13,831 nt of DNA from CAIXRL01 sp964619155 (GTDB lineage Bacteria > Eisenbacteria > RBG-16-71-46), in the NCBI GenBank assembly GCA_964619155.1, contig CAZUEM010000095.1:1-13831 (forward strand). The letters run 5' to 3'. The position numbers and the translations under genes are program-made. Below the pieces are notes generated by a model. That model made no database searches, was not told where the DNA came from, and was given only the letters and a program-made list of their open reading frames with translations. Below are positions 1 to 8,576 of this stretch, one piece after another (position 1 is the first letter of the stretch; the number at the start of each line of letters is the position of its first letter).

Positions 1-1855
1 GCACCGTGAACGCCTGCGTCTCGGAAGCGGTCGGCGTGCCGCTGACGACGCCGGTGTTCGTGTCCAGCGAGAGCCCGGCCGGGAGCGTTCCGGAGGACAC
101 GGCCCACGTGTAGGGCCCGGTCCCGCCCGCTGCGGCCACGGACTGCGAGTACACGGCCCCCACCATGCCGTTCGGCAGCGACGTCGTGGTGATCGAGACC
201 GTCTCCTGCACCACGAGGCCCGTCCGGCTGCCCGTCTTCGCGTTCGCGTCGGTCGCGATCAAGGAGACGGTCTCGGCGGTCACGTCGCGCGTGGCGATGC
301 CGAAAGTGCCCGAGGTGAGCGTCTTGACGGTGTCGCCGTAGGTGCCGTTCCCGTCGGCGTCGAACTCGGCCGCGCCGCTGCTCGTCATCGTGACCTGCGT
401 GCTGCTGTCGTCCACGACCACCGCGTTGAGCAGGTCGTACGCGGTCACCGTGGTCGTGAAGACCGCTCCCGCGAGCTGCGGCGAAGTGGCCGCGACCTGG
501 TAGTAGTCGATCGCCTGCTCGCCCACGGCGAAATCGCCGAACGCCGAAAGCCCGTTGGCGCGCGTACTCGTCGAGGTGCGTGCCGCCGTGCTGGTGGTGG
601 TCCAGGCTCCGCCCGAATGGCGGCGAACGACGAAGCGCGTCGGCGCGGCGCCGGCGTCCACGTCCGCGGCGGTGAAGCTCAGGATCACGTAGAAGCTCCC
701 GCCCGCATAGCCCGAGGGCGTGAGCGTCCACGTCCGATTGACGGAGCGGCCGGGTGCGAGGCCCGACGTGCCGAGCGAATCGTGGTCGCCCGGCGCCGTC
801 GAGACGGTCAGGTCGAAAGCGGCGTCGAATCCTCCGCCCTGCCCCGTGACCTGGACGGGCGCGTAGTTCGTCGCGTCCCCGACCTGGAACGTGCGCGACG
901 AGCCGCCTGCCGCGACCGGCTTGCGGAAGCTCCCCACGACATGCCCGCTCGTGCGGCTCACGCTGCCCGCCGCGCCGAGGACGACGCTCGCGGCCCCGGT
1001 CTCGATGTTTCCGGCGGTGAACGTGAGCGCACCGTCCACGGTGAGGTCGCCCGACAGCACGATCGCGCCGCCCGGCTTGTTCACCGTCAGGCCGGCGAAG
1101 GCGTCGCCGCCGCTCGTCAGCGCCTGGTCGGCCCCGCCCGTGAAGAGCACCGTTCGCCCGTTGGGCGTGAACGTCCCGCCCGCGCCCACCGTCCAGTCGC
1201 CGCGGACTTCGAGCGTGCCGGACGTGGCGTTGAGCGCGAGCGCCCCCGAGGAGACGTCCAGCGAGCCCGCGAGCCCCCGGTCGGCCGACGGCAGGGTGAC
1301 GCTGCCGCCGCCCGTCACCGCGACGTCCGCCGGCACGCCCGTTCCCGCGGCGCCGGTTCCGGTCCACTCTCCGCCCACGTTCACGCCGCCGGTGTTCGCG
1401 TATTCGAGCGTCGAGCCCGTGGCATAGGTGGGCGCCGCCGTGCTGCCCGCGTCGAACGAGCCGCCGGCGCCGAAGCGCAGCGTGCCGTCCACTCCCAGCG
1501 TGCCGCCGTTCGTGACGAGGCATTCGGCCGTGAACGTCCGGCCGGTGGACACGGTGAGAGACCCGCCCGTCTCGATCACCACCGCCGCGCCTGCGCCCGA
1601 GACGGTCCAGTCCGCCGAGAGCGTCAGCACGTGCGTGTCCTGCACGACGAGCGTGTCGCCGGAGACGAAGTCGGCGGGCGCCGAGCCGCCACCGGTGCGC
1701 AGCGAGTTCCAGCTCGCGGTCGCGTTCGCCTCGAGGCTTCCCTGCGAATAGAACGTGCCCGCGAGCGCGCGCGCCGACGTCAGCAACGGGAACGCCGCGA
1801 CCGCGGCGACGCTCAGGAGGCGCGCGACGGTGCGGAGCGGGGTGCGGGGACTCAT
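1..1855 (-). CDS. Secreted beta-repeat/Ig-like (He_PIG) surface protein, partial (C-terminus off window)
   Basis: Read on the minus strand, an uninterrupted frame runs from ATG at 1855 to the left edge: 618 residues and no stop, so the C-terminus is missing. Residues 1-32 are a typical Sec signal peptide (Arg-containing start, hydrophobic LLSVAAVAAFPLL core, likely cleavage near ALA-GTF). Residues 33-310 are rich in Gly, Thr, Ser and Val with repeated short strands such as GTLEVRGDWTVGAGGTFTPN, the pattern of beta-helix or filamentous surface proteins. Residues 320-445 form a globular beta region containing FQVGDATNYAPVQVT. Residues 450-550 look like an Ig-like domain. Residues 557-618 match a putative Ig domain (He_PIG: PYTW...LPAGLSLDTNTGVVSGTP). 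GGAGG at 1864-1860 lies 4 nt before the ATG. An adhesin, matrix or cell-surface role is inferred; no catalytic motif is visible. An anchoring domain may lie beyond the edge. Confidence 0.85.
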   Translation of the reverse strand, partial: MSPRTPLRTVARLLSVAAVAAFPLLTSARALAGTFYSQGSLEANATASWNSLRTGGGSAPADFVSGDTLVVQDTHVLTLSADWTVSGAGAAVVIETGGSLTVSTGRTFTAECLVTNGGTLGVDGTLRFGAGGSFDAGSTAAPTYATGSTLEYANTGGVNVGGEWTGTGAAGTGVPADVAVTGGGSVTLPSADRGLAGSLDVSSGALALNATSGTLEVRGDWTVGAGGTFTPNGRTVLFTGGADQALTSGGDAFAGLTVNKPGGAIVLSGDLTVDGALTFTAGNIETGAASVVLGAAGSVSRTSGHVVGSFRKPVAAGGSSRTFQVGDATNYAPVQVTGQGGGFDAAFDLTVSTAPGDHDSLGTSGLAPGRSVNRTWTLTPSGYAGGSFYVILSFTAADVDAGAAPTRFVVRRHSGGAWTTTSTAARTSTSTRANGLSAFGDFAVGEQAIDYYQVAATSPQLAGAVFTTTVTAYDLLNAVVVDDSSTQVTMTSSGAAEFDADGNGTYGDTVKTLTSGTFGIATRDVTAETVSLIATDANAKTGSRTGLVVQETVSITTTSLPNGMVGAVYSQSVAAAGGTGPYTWAVSSGTLPAGLSLDTNTGVVSGTPTASETQAFTV

Positions 1856-1933
1856 GATGCCTCCGGGGCAGCGCAAGTGCGCTCGCCGGGCCGCGTTGCG
1901 GCAGTGGGACGGGCGCGCCTGAGGATGCGTGGT

Positions 1934-1962
1934 CGTCCCGAGAAGTTTACCAGCCCGGGACG
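1934..1962 (-). promoter_or_regulatory. Candidate extended -10 promoter with overlapping operator-like inverted repeat
   Basis: On the minus strand TGG-TAAACT (1952 to 1944) resembles an extended -10 box, matching TATAAT at four of six positions with TGn in front. No good -35 is seen. The box sits in the spacer of a perfect 7-bp inverted repeat: CGTCCCG at 1934-1940 and CGGGACG at 1956-1962, with a 15-nt spacer. That is the geometry of a repressor site over the promoter of the secreted Ig-like protein starting at 1855. It lies just downstream of the terminator of the preceding gene, so this gene would need its own promoter. Confidence 0.35.
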
Positions 1963-1980
1963 TTCGGCCGACGCACTTTC

Positions 1981-2025
1981 TTGGAGAAGAAAGAACCCCT
2001 GCGCGAACGGGTCACGCAGGGGTTC
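1981..2025 (-). terminator. Intrinsic terminator of the DUF4114 gene
   Basis: A perfect 11-bp stem is formed by 1993-2003 (GAACCCCTGCG) and 2015-2025 (CGCAGGGGTTC) with an 11-nt loop. On the minus strand it is followed by TTTCTTCTCC, a pyrimidine-rich, mostly T tail. It begins 23 nt after the stop codon of the DUF4114 gene, the expected position and orientation for Rho-independent termination. Confidence 0.85.
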
Positions 2026-2047
2026 CTGACGCTACTGCCGGCCGGCC

Positions 2048-2761
2048 CTAGTAGAGGCCCTTGATGCGGCCCCACGAGGACTTGCCCGCGGGCACCGGGT
2101 TCACCGACTCGACGAACAGCACCGCGTCGTTGAAGTCCCAGTCCGTGCCGTTGTTCGGCAGGTCCTCGAAGCACTGCCACCAGCAGCCGAAGTTGACGCC
2201 CGTGCCGGCGAACGTAAGCACGTGGGCGAACCCGCCGTTGCGGTAGTCCTGCGAGTAGTAGGTGCCGGTCCCGTTCTGGATGTAGAAGCCGAAGTTGTTC
2301 CGGTCCACGCCGGCGTACGCCGACTGGCCCTGGTAGACGCTGTTGTTGTCGAACAGGCTCACGACCAGGCTGCCGCCGGCGCCGAAGTGCGCGACCGCGT
2401 ACCAGCCCGGGCCCGCGGCGCCGGGGAACACCTGGTAGAGAGCCGGCGCGGCGTCGCCGCCGTTGTAGACGCCGATCGTGTTCGTGCCGGCCAGGCCCGC
2501 GATCTCGAGCATGAACGTGAAGGTCGAGTTGCCCGAGATCGTGGTGCTCCACGTCTGGGCATCGAGCTGGTCGGTGGCGACGTTGATGGACTCGCCGACA
2601 CCATTGAAGTAGCCCTGCAGCGAGCCGTCACCGGGGTTCACGGTGACCTGCGGCGCGCGCAGCGGGAAGGCAGCGTGCACGGGCGCCGCAAAGGCGACCG
2701 CGGCCGCGACAAGCGTGAGCGCGGCGAGCGAGCGAAGAATGTGGACGCGATCCAGCTTCAT
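2048..2761 (-). CDS. Secreted DUF4114-domain protein
   Basis: A complete 237-aa protein. Residues 1-30 form a signal peptide (KLDR start, hydrophobic LAALTLVAAAVAFAA core, likely cleavage after VHA), so it is exported. The mature part is beta-rich. Residues 198-218 hold the acidic hallmark of DUF4114 domains (FEDLP...TDWDFNDAVLFVE), known from extracellular and PEP-CTERM-type proteins and usually thought to bind calcium or form a sandwich fold. Cys193 and Cys197 (GCWWQC) could form a disulfide. The protein ends in VPAGKSSWGRIKGLY; this is not a PEP-CTERM tail because no membrane helix or basic end follows. The start at 2761 is supported by GGAGGT six nt upstream. A strong terminator follows, so it is probably monocistronic. 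The biological role is unknown; a matrix or surface role is inferred. Confidence 0.88.
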   Translation of the reverse strand: MKLDRVHILRSLAALTLVAAAVAFAAPVHAAFPLRAPQVTVNPGDGSLQGYFNGVGESINVATDQLDAQTWSTTISGNSTFTFMLEIAGLAGTNTIGVYNGGDAAPALYQVFPGAAGPGWYAVAHFGAGGSLVVSLFDNNSVYQGQSAYAGVDRNNFGFYIQNGTGTYYSQDYRNGGFAHVLTFAGTGVNFGCWWQCFEDLPNNGTDWDFNDAVLFVESVNPVPAGKSSWGRIKGLY

Positions 2762-2875
2762 GAGGTGACCTCCGTTTCACGTCGCCGCGGACGATTCCGC
2801 GACGCACCGCGTTAATGACACACGACATGTGCGGGGGGAACACGCGTGACGGTCGCCGGGGGGGGTGCTTGGCGA

Positions 2876-2933
2876 GCCGCCGCAAAGATTCACGCGGCGG
2901 TTCTGACGCACCTGAAGCGTCCGGGATTCAGGT
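2876..2933. repeat. Tandem hairpins in the long leader/upstream region of the DUF4114 gene
   Basis: Two adjacent stem-loops are visible. The first pairs 2876-2883 (GCCGCCGC) with 2894-2901 (GCGGCGGT), eight pairs including one G-T, with a 10-nt loop. The second pairs 2910-2916 (ACCTGAA) with 2927-2933 (TTCAGGT), seven perfect pairs, 10-nt loop. A further copy of TTCAGGTT lies at 2967-2974. On the minus strand a TTGACC (2958 to 2953) lies just upstream and could be a -35 box for the DUF4114 gene, though the expected -10 position (CAACCT) is poor. The hairpins could be a structured 5' leader or protein-binding sites. Confidence 0.35.
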
Positions 2934-3246
2934 TGATTCTTCGCCCTCGCCGGGTCAAGCAACTCTTTCAGGTTTTCACTTCCGGGACGCACAGCCGGCT
3001 CTGACCGGGTTTGGACACGCGAAACAAGCGGGGCGGAAAGCCGCGGTCCGCCCCCGAGCGCCCCCCGGCGGAAAAATGTGCGGCCGGAGGGCCCGCTCCC
3101 CCGCGACACCCCCGGGCCGAAGGCGGCCGCGCTCCCCACGCGTCCGGCCGCGGACGCCCGTGCGGGACGCGACAGTCCCGGTTCCGATGCGGGTGACTCC
3201 ACCCGCCTAACCCGCTGGCCGCGAACGCGGACGGCCGCGGGCCCGG

Positions 3247-3287
3247 GGCACGGCGCGTGGCGATGCGCCGCAGCCACGCGGCGTGCC
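3247..3287. repeat. Long GC-rich hairpin upstream of the coiled-coil gene
   Basis: Arms 3247-3261 (GGCACGGCGCGTGGC) and 3273-3287 (GCCACGCGGCGTGCC) pair at 14 of 15 positions with one G-G mismatch and an 11-nt loop. No T tract follows on either strand, so it is not a classical terminator. It lies about 195 nt before the start of the coiled-coil gene and may be part of its leader or a protein-binding site. In such GC-rich sequence a chance origin cannot be excluded. Confidence 0.4.
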
Positions 3288-3482
3288 GCGGGCTCGACCG
3301 GGGGGCGTCACGCCGCGCCCCGCGCGCAGCCCCCCGCCGCGAGGCCCGGGTCTTGCAGTCGCGGCCCCGCGCGAACCCCTACCGGGCCCGCCCGCGCGGG
3401 CATGGCCCGGGACCGACCCCGCAACTGGACCGCCGGCCCCCACTCCGGCCGGACGGGCGGACAACCCCGGAAGGAGCGAACG

Positions 3483-6167
3483 ATGGCCCCGCTGCTCAAG
3501 AACCTGCTCGGGAACGGCGCGAAGGACCGCGAGCTCACCGACGACATGCGCGCGATCCTCCAGGAGATGCAGCAGGAGCGCGTCAAGTACGAGGCGCTTC
3601 TCGCCAGCATCCGCTCCTCCTCGGAGCACCTGCAGACGCTCGGCGAGCCGGTGGCGAAGGTCGAGTCCGACGTCGAGGCCGCGGCGAACCGCATCGCCGA
3701 CCTCGAGCAGCGCTTCACGGCCATGCTCCAGCTGGTGCCCCGCTTCGAGACCATGCAGGAGCGCTCCGAGAGCCTCGTCGAGGGCACGATGCGCGCCGAG
3801 ACCCAGATCGTGCAGGCGCTCGAGGACGCGCGGAAGATCCGCGAGACCGTGGACGAGCTGGGCAGCAAGGTCGAGATGGCGCAGTCGCTGCGCCAGCAGC
3901 TCGAGAACTTCCTCGAGGTCGAGAAGCCCTTCCGGCAGGTGCGCGAGGATGTCGGCGCGCTGCGCGGCCAGGTCGAGGGCACCGGCGAGCACCTGACCAA
4001 GCTGCGCGAGCAGCACGACCGCCTGCTCGACGCGCACAAGCTGGCGACCACCAAGATGGAGGCGCTCGACCGGCGCCGCGAGGAACTGAGCCGCGACCTG
4101 CAGGACAAGGAGCGCCGCGTCGCGGGCGTCGCCCAGTCCGTGCGCGGGCTCGACGGCGTGCAGGCCACGGTGGACGACCTCAAGCGCCAGATCGGCACGC
4201 TCAAGGCCCTCGGTGACTTCGTCGCCCAGAAGGGCGCCGCGCTCGAGGCCCAGCGCGAGGCGGTCGAGACCGCCCTCGCCCGCGCCGAGAACCTCGATCG
4301 CGCGATGCGCCAGGTGGACGCGGGCGTCCGGCAGCAGCAGTCGAACGAGTCCGCGCTCGCGGGCCTCGCGGACCAGGTGTCCGCGCTGCAGTCGCTGCAC
4401 GAAGCGGTGCTCGAGCGTTCGCAGGAGATCCAGCAGCTCCAGCGCGACACGGACGAGCGCGCCCGCGAGATGCGCATCGAGCTGGCGTCCGCCCAGGACG
4501 AGCTCAAGGGGGCCGTCGAGCGCTTCGAATTCGAGAGCCGGGGGCTCGAGTCGGTCAGCCAGCGGGTCACCGACGTGCGCGGCGCGCTGTCGGACTTCGA
4601 GACCCGCTTCAAGGGGCTGAGCGAGTCGAGCGAGACCGTCGCGGCGCTGATGGCGCGCACGCAGGGAATCGCCGGCCAGCTCGAGTCGCTGTCGGAGGGC
4701 GTCGCCCGCGTCGGCGAGGAGTCGGCGAAGCTGGAGAGCATCCGCCGCGGCCTCGAGGACGTGAGCCGCGTGGCCCAGGAGACCGGCGCCAGGGTGGCGC
4801 GCATCGAGCAGGCGCAGCCGGCCATCGACGCGGCGCTGCGCGACGTCGCGCAGCTTCGCGGCGCGCACGCGCTCGTGCAGGACGCGCTCGAGCAGACGCA
4901 GCTCGCGCACGGCGAGCTGTCGCGGGCCCGCGAGGGCCAGCAGCAGACGCGCGAGTGGCTCGGCTCGGTCGAGCAGTCGGTGACCTCGCTGCGCGCGCAG
5001 GTGGACGAGCTGCGGGCCCTGCAGCCGGTCGTCGAGCAGGCGCACGCGCGGACCCGGCAGATCACGGACTCGCTCGAGGTCATCGAGTCGCGCCACGCGG
5101 CGGTCGAGGACCTGCAGGTCCGGCTCACGAACCTCGGCACGCAGGCGGGGCACGTCGACGAGCGCGGCCGCCAGTTGCTCGAGCGCATGACCGCCGCCGA
5201 GCAGCGCTTCGAGGGCCTGTCGGCGCAGGCCGACGAGGCCGCGCGCACCGCGCAGGTCGTCGCCGGGACGTCGGCCGGACTGGCCGAGTCGCAGCGGGCC
5301 GCGGAGCGGACGCGCGAGGCGCTCGAGGCGATCGAATCGCGCTGCGAGTCCGTCGAGGCGCTCGCCGAGCGCACGCAGACGCTGAAGAAGGAGCTGGACC
5401 AGCGCCACCACGCGCTCGAGTCGGCGCGCAAGGACCTGCAGAAGGCCTCGGGCCTGCGCAAGGAGGCCGCGGACTCGGCGCAGCAGCTGGACGCGCTGGC
5501 GCAGCGGCTGGCCGGCGCGCTCGCGGCGGCGGAGGAGCGCGCCTCGCAGCTCGAGGAGACCGCCTCGCAGCTCGAGCACCGCGCGACCGACCTGCAGCCG
5601 GTCGAGCAGCGGCTGGACCGCTTCGAGGAGCGCATGGCGAAGTGGGACCTCGTCGAGCAGAGCGTCGCGCGGTCGCTGGAGCAGCTCGCCTCGCGGCAGG
5701 GCACGGTGGACGCCCTGCAGGCGGACCTCGACCGGATGTTCGGGATGGTCGAGAAGACCGCCTCGGAGGTGCGGCAGATCACCTCGACGCAGCGCGAGGT
5801 CGAGGACGGCCGCAAGCTCCTCGAGAGCGTCATGGCCCGGCTGCAGGAGGTGCGCGACATGGCGAGCGCGATCGACGAGCGCAAGCGCCAGATGTCGAAG
5901 GCCGAGGAGCGGCTCGCCCGCGCCGAGGCGCTGCTGGAGGACGTGCACTCGAGCCTCGAGGCGCTGCAGGGCCAGAAGGTCCTCGTGGACCAGGCGGTCG
6001 AGAAGACCGGCTCGCTCAAGGTGCTCGTGAAGCAGGCCGAGAGCATCGTCGAGAACCTGCGCGAGGAGCGCGAGGTGGTCTCGCGGATGCGGGTCGCCGC
6101 GGGCACGGCCCGCGACGAGGACGAGGACGAAGAGGACGACGAGGAGCCGTACGCCAAGGCGGCCTGA
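3483..6167 (+). CDS. Large cytoplasmic coiled-coil protein of unknown function
   Basis: An 894-aa protein. The frame is open further upstream, but the ATG at 3483 is chosen because AAGGAG lies six nt before it, the Arg/Pro/Gly-rich composition changes abruptly to helix-forming sequence there, and GC-only codons dominate upstream. Residues 1-11 (MAPLLKNLLGN) form a short amphipathic helix; almost all of 15-870 is predicted coiled coil, rich in Glu, Gln, Arg, Ala and Leu with heptad-like spacing, and Pro is scarce. Related segments recur, for example SLEVIESRHAAVEDL and ALEAIESRCESVEAL 83 residues apart. Residues 878-894 are an acidic tail (DEDEDEEDDEEPYAKAA). There is no signal peptide, membrane helix, Walker motif or SMC head, so it is not an SMC ATPase. 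A structural or scaffolding role is inferred. It appears to stand alone, converging on speA. Confidence 0.88.
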   Translation: MAPLLKNLLGNGAKDRELTDDMRAILQEMQQERVKYEALLASIRSSSEHLQTLGEPVAKVESDVEAAANRIADLEQRFTAMLQLVPRFETMQERSESLVEGTMRAETQIVQALEDARKIRETVDELGSKVEMAQSLRQQLENFLEVEKPFRQVREDVGALRGQVEGTGEHLTKLREQHDRLLDAHKLATTKMEALDRRREELSRDLQDKERRVAGVAQSVRGLDGVQATVDDLKRQIGTLKALGDFVAQKGAALEAQREAVETALARAENLDRAMRQVDAGVRQQQSNESALAGLADQVSALQSLHEAVLERSQEIQQLQRDTDERAREMRIELASAQDELKGAVERFEFESRGLESVSQRVTDVRGALSDFETRFKGLSESSETVAALMARTQGIAGQLESLSEGVARVGEESAKLESIRRGLEDVSRVAQETGARVARIEQAQPAIDAALRDVAQLRGAHALVQDALEQTQLAHGELSRAREGQQQTREWLGSVEQSVTSLRAQVDELRALQPVVEQAHARTRQITDSLEVIESRHAAVEDLQVRLTNLGTQAGHVDERGRQLLERMTAAEQRFEGLSAQADEAARTAQVVAGTSAGLAESQRAAERTREALEAIESRCESVEALAERTQTLKKELDQRHHALESARKDLQKASGLRKEAADSAQQLDALAQRLAGALAAAEERASQLEETASQLEHRATDLQPVEQRLDRFEERMAKWDLVEQSVARSLEQLASRQGTVDALQADLDRMFGMVEKTASEVRQITSTQREVEDGRKLLESVMARLQEVRDMASAIDERKRQMSKAEERLARAEALLEDVHSSLEALQGQKVLVDQAVEKTGSLKVLVKQAESIVENLREEREVVSRMRVAAGTARDEDEDEEDDEEPYAKAA

Positions 6168-6192
6168 GCCGCCGGCCGGACCGGAACACGAA

Positions 6193-6222
6193 CGGCGCGG
6201 GGCCCGCGAGGGCTCCGCGCCG
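6193..6222. terminator. Strong hairpin between convergent genes, probable bidirectional terminator
   Basis: Arms 6193-6205 and 6210-6222 form 13 pairs (one G-T) closed by a GCGA loop, a GNRA-type tetraloop that stabilises RNA stems. It lies 25 nt after the coiled-coil stop and 21 nt after the speA stop (minus strand). Downstream sequence is only mildly T-rich on each strand (GGTCTCGTTCGG on plus, TTCGTGTTCC on minus), so termination may be weak without Rho, but the position between two 3' ends strongly suggests this role. Confidence 0.65.
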
Positions 6223-6243
6223 GTCTCGTTCGGCGGCCGCCGG

Positions 6244-8289
<2,046 letters not shown>

Positions 8290-8353
8290 CTCTCTCCACC
8301 TCCGTTCACGGGGAAAAGGGTCGCGGGCGGCCGTGCGTCCGCGTGCGCCGCGC

Positions 8354-8372
8354 AGGATATGGGCGATCGCCC
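8354..8372 (-). promoter_or_regulatory. Candidate speA -10 box with adjacent 12-bp palindrome
   Basis: On the minus strand TATCCT (8359 to 8354) matches the -10 consensus at four of six positions and would give a leader of about 55-60 nt before the TTG start of speA. Directly upstream of it, in the spacer, lies the perfect palindrome GGGCGATCGCCC (8361-8372), placed where a repressor or other regulator could bind. The -35 region is poor. Confidence 0.35.
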
Positions 8373-8451
8373 CGCGATGCGAGCGAATCGTGGCCCGCCG
8401 GCGAAAAAAATCCGCGCGGGACCGCTCGCCCTCCGCCGGCGTCGGCGCCCG

Positions 8452-8474
8452 GCGGATCGCCGTCCGCGATCCGC
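8452..8474. promoter_or_regulatory. Operator-like 9-bp inverted repeat in the speA/carboxypeptidase divergent region
   Basis: Perfect arms GCGGATCGC (8452-8460) and GCGATCCGC (8466-8474) are separated by 5 nt (CGTCC). The centre-to-centre spacing is 14 nt. It lies between the divergent starts of speA and the S10 peptidase and upstream of both candidate -10 boxes, so it could serve a shared regulator. It could also be an RNA hairpin if transcribed. Confidence 0.35.
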
Positions 8475-8516
8475 ACCCGTCGCGGCCCGCGGCGCGAGAC
8501 GGCGGCCGCGCGGGCG

Positions 8517-8525
8517 TGGCATGAT
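8517..8525 (+). promoter_or_regulatory. Candidate extended -10 promoter of the S10 carboxypeptidase gene
   Basis: TGG-CATGAT matches the -10 consensus at four of six positions and has the TGn extension. It would give a leader of about 45 nt before ATG 8577. No convincing -35 is present. Confidence 0.3.
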
Positions 8526-8576
8526 GCGCCGCGTTCCGCACCGTCACCCGCCCCGCCGCCATCACCGGAGACGCGC

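Larger units (their letters stand above)
2762..3482. other. Non-coding divergent intergenic region (721 bp)
   Basis: No convincing gene is present: all frames here translate to Arg/Pro/Gly/Ala-rich sequence without domain character. The left part, nearest the DUF4114 gene, has lower GC and carries two hairpins, a repeated TTCAGGTT (2927-2934 and 2967-2974) and runs of six and eight G (2833-2838, 2858-2865). The right part (about 3050-3470) is extremely GC-rich and holds a long imperfect hairpin at 3247-3287. The region separates two divergently transcribed genes and should contain promoters for both, but no consensus promoter could be assigned with confidence. Confidence 0.7.

Noticed and set aside
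617..2029. Plus-strand open frames (470, 178 and 107 aa) over the left end.
   Set aside because: They oppose a minus-strand gene with a signal peptide, Ig-like domain and Shine-Dalgarno site; their translations are Arg/Ala/Pro low complexity.
2955..2982. Possible sigma28-like element (TCAAG) on the plus strand.
   Set aside because: No CCGATA-like -10 occurs at the required spacing, and there are no flagellar genes nearby.
3078..3482. N-terminal extension of the coiled-coil protein by 135 residues.
   Set aside because: The extension is Arg/Pro/Gly-rich with no structure, lacks a good ribosome binding site and contains a long hairpin; the ATG at 3483 has AAGGAG at the right distance.
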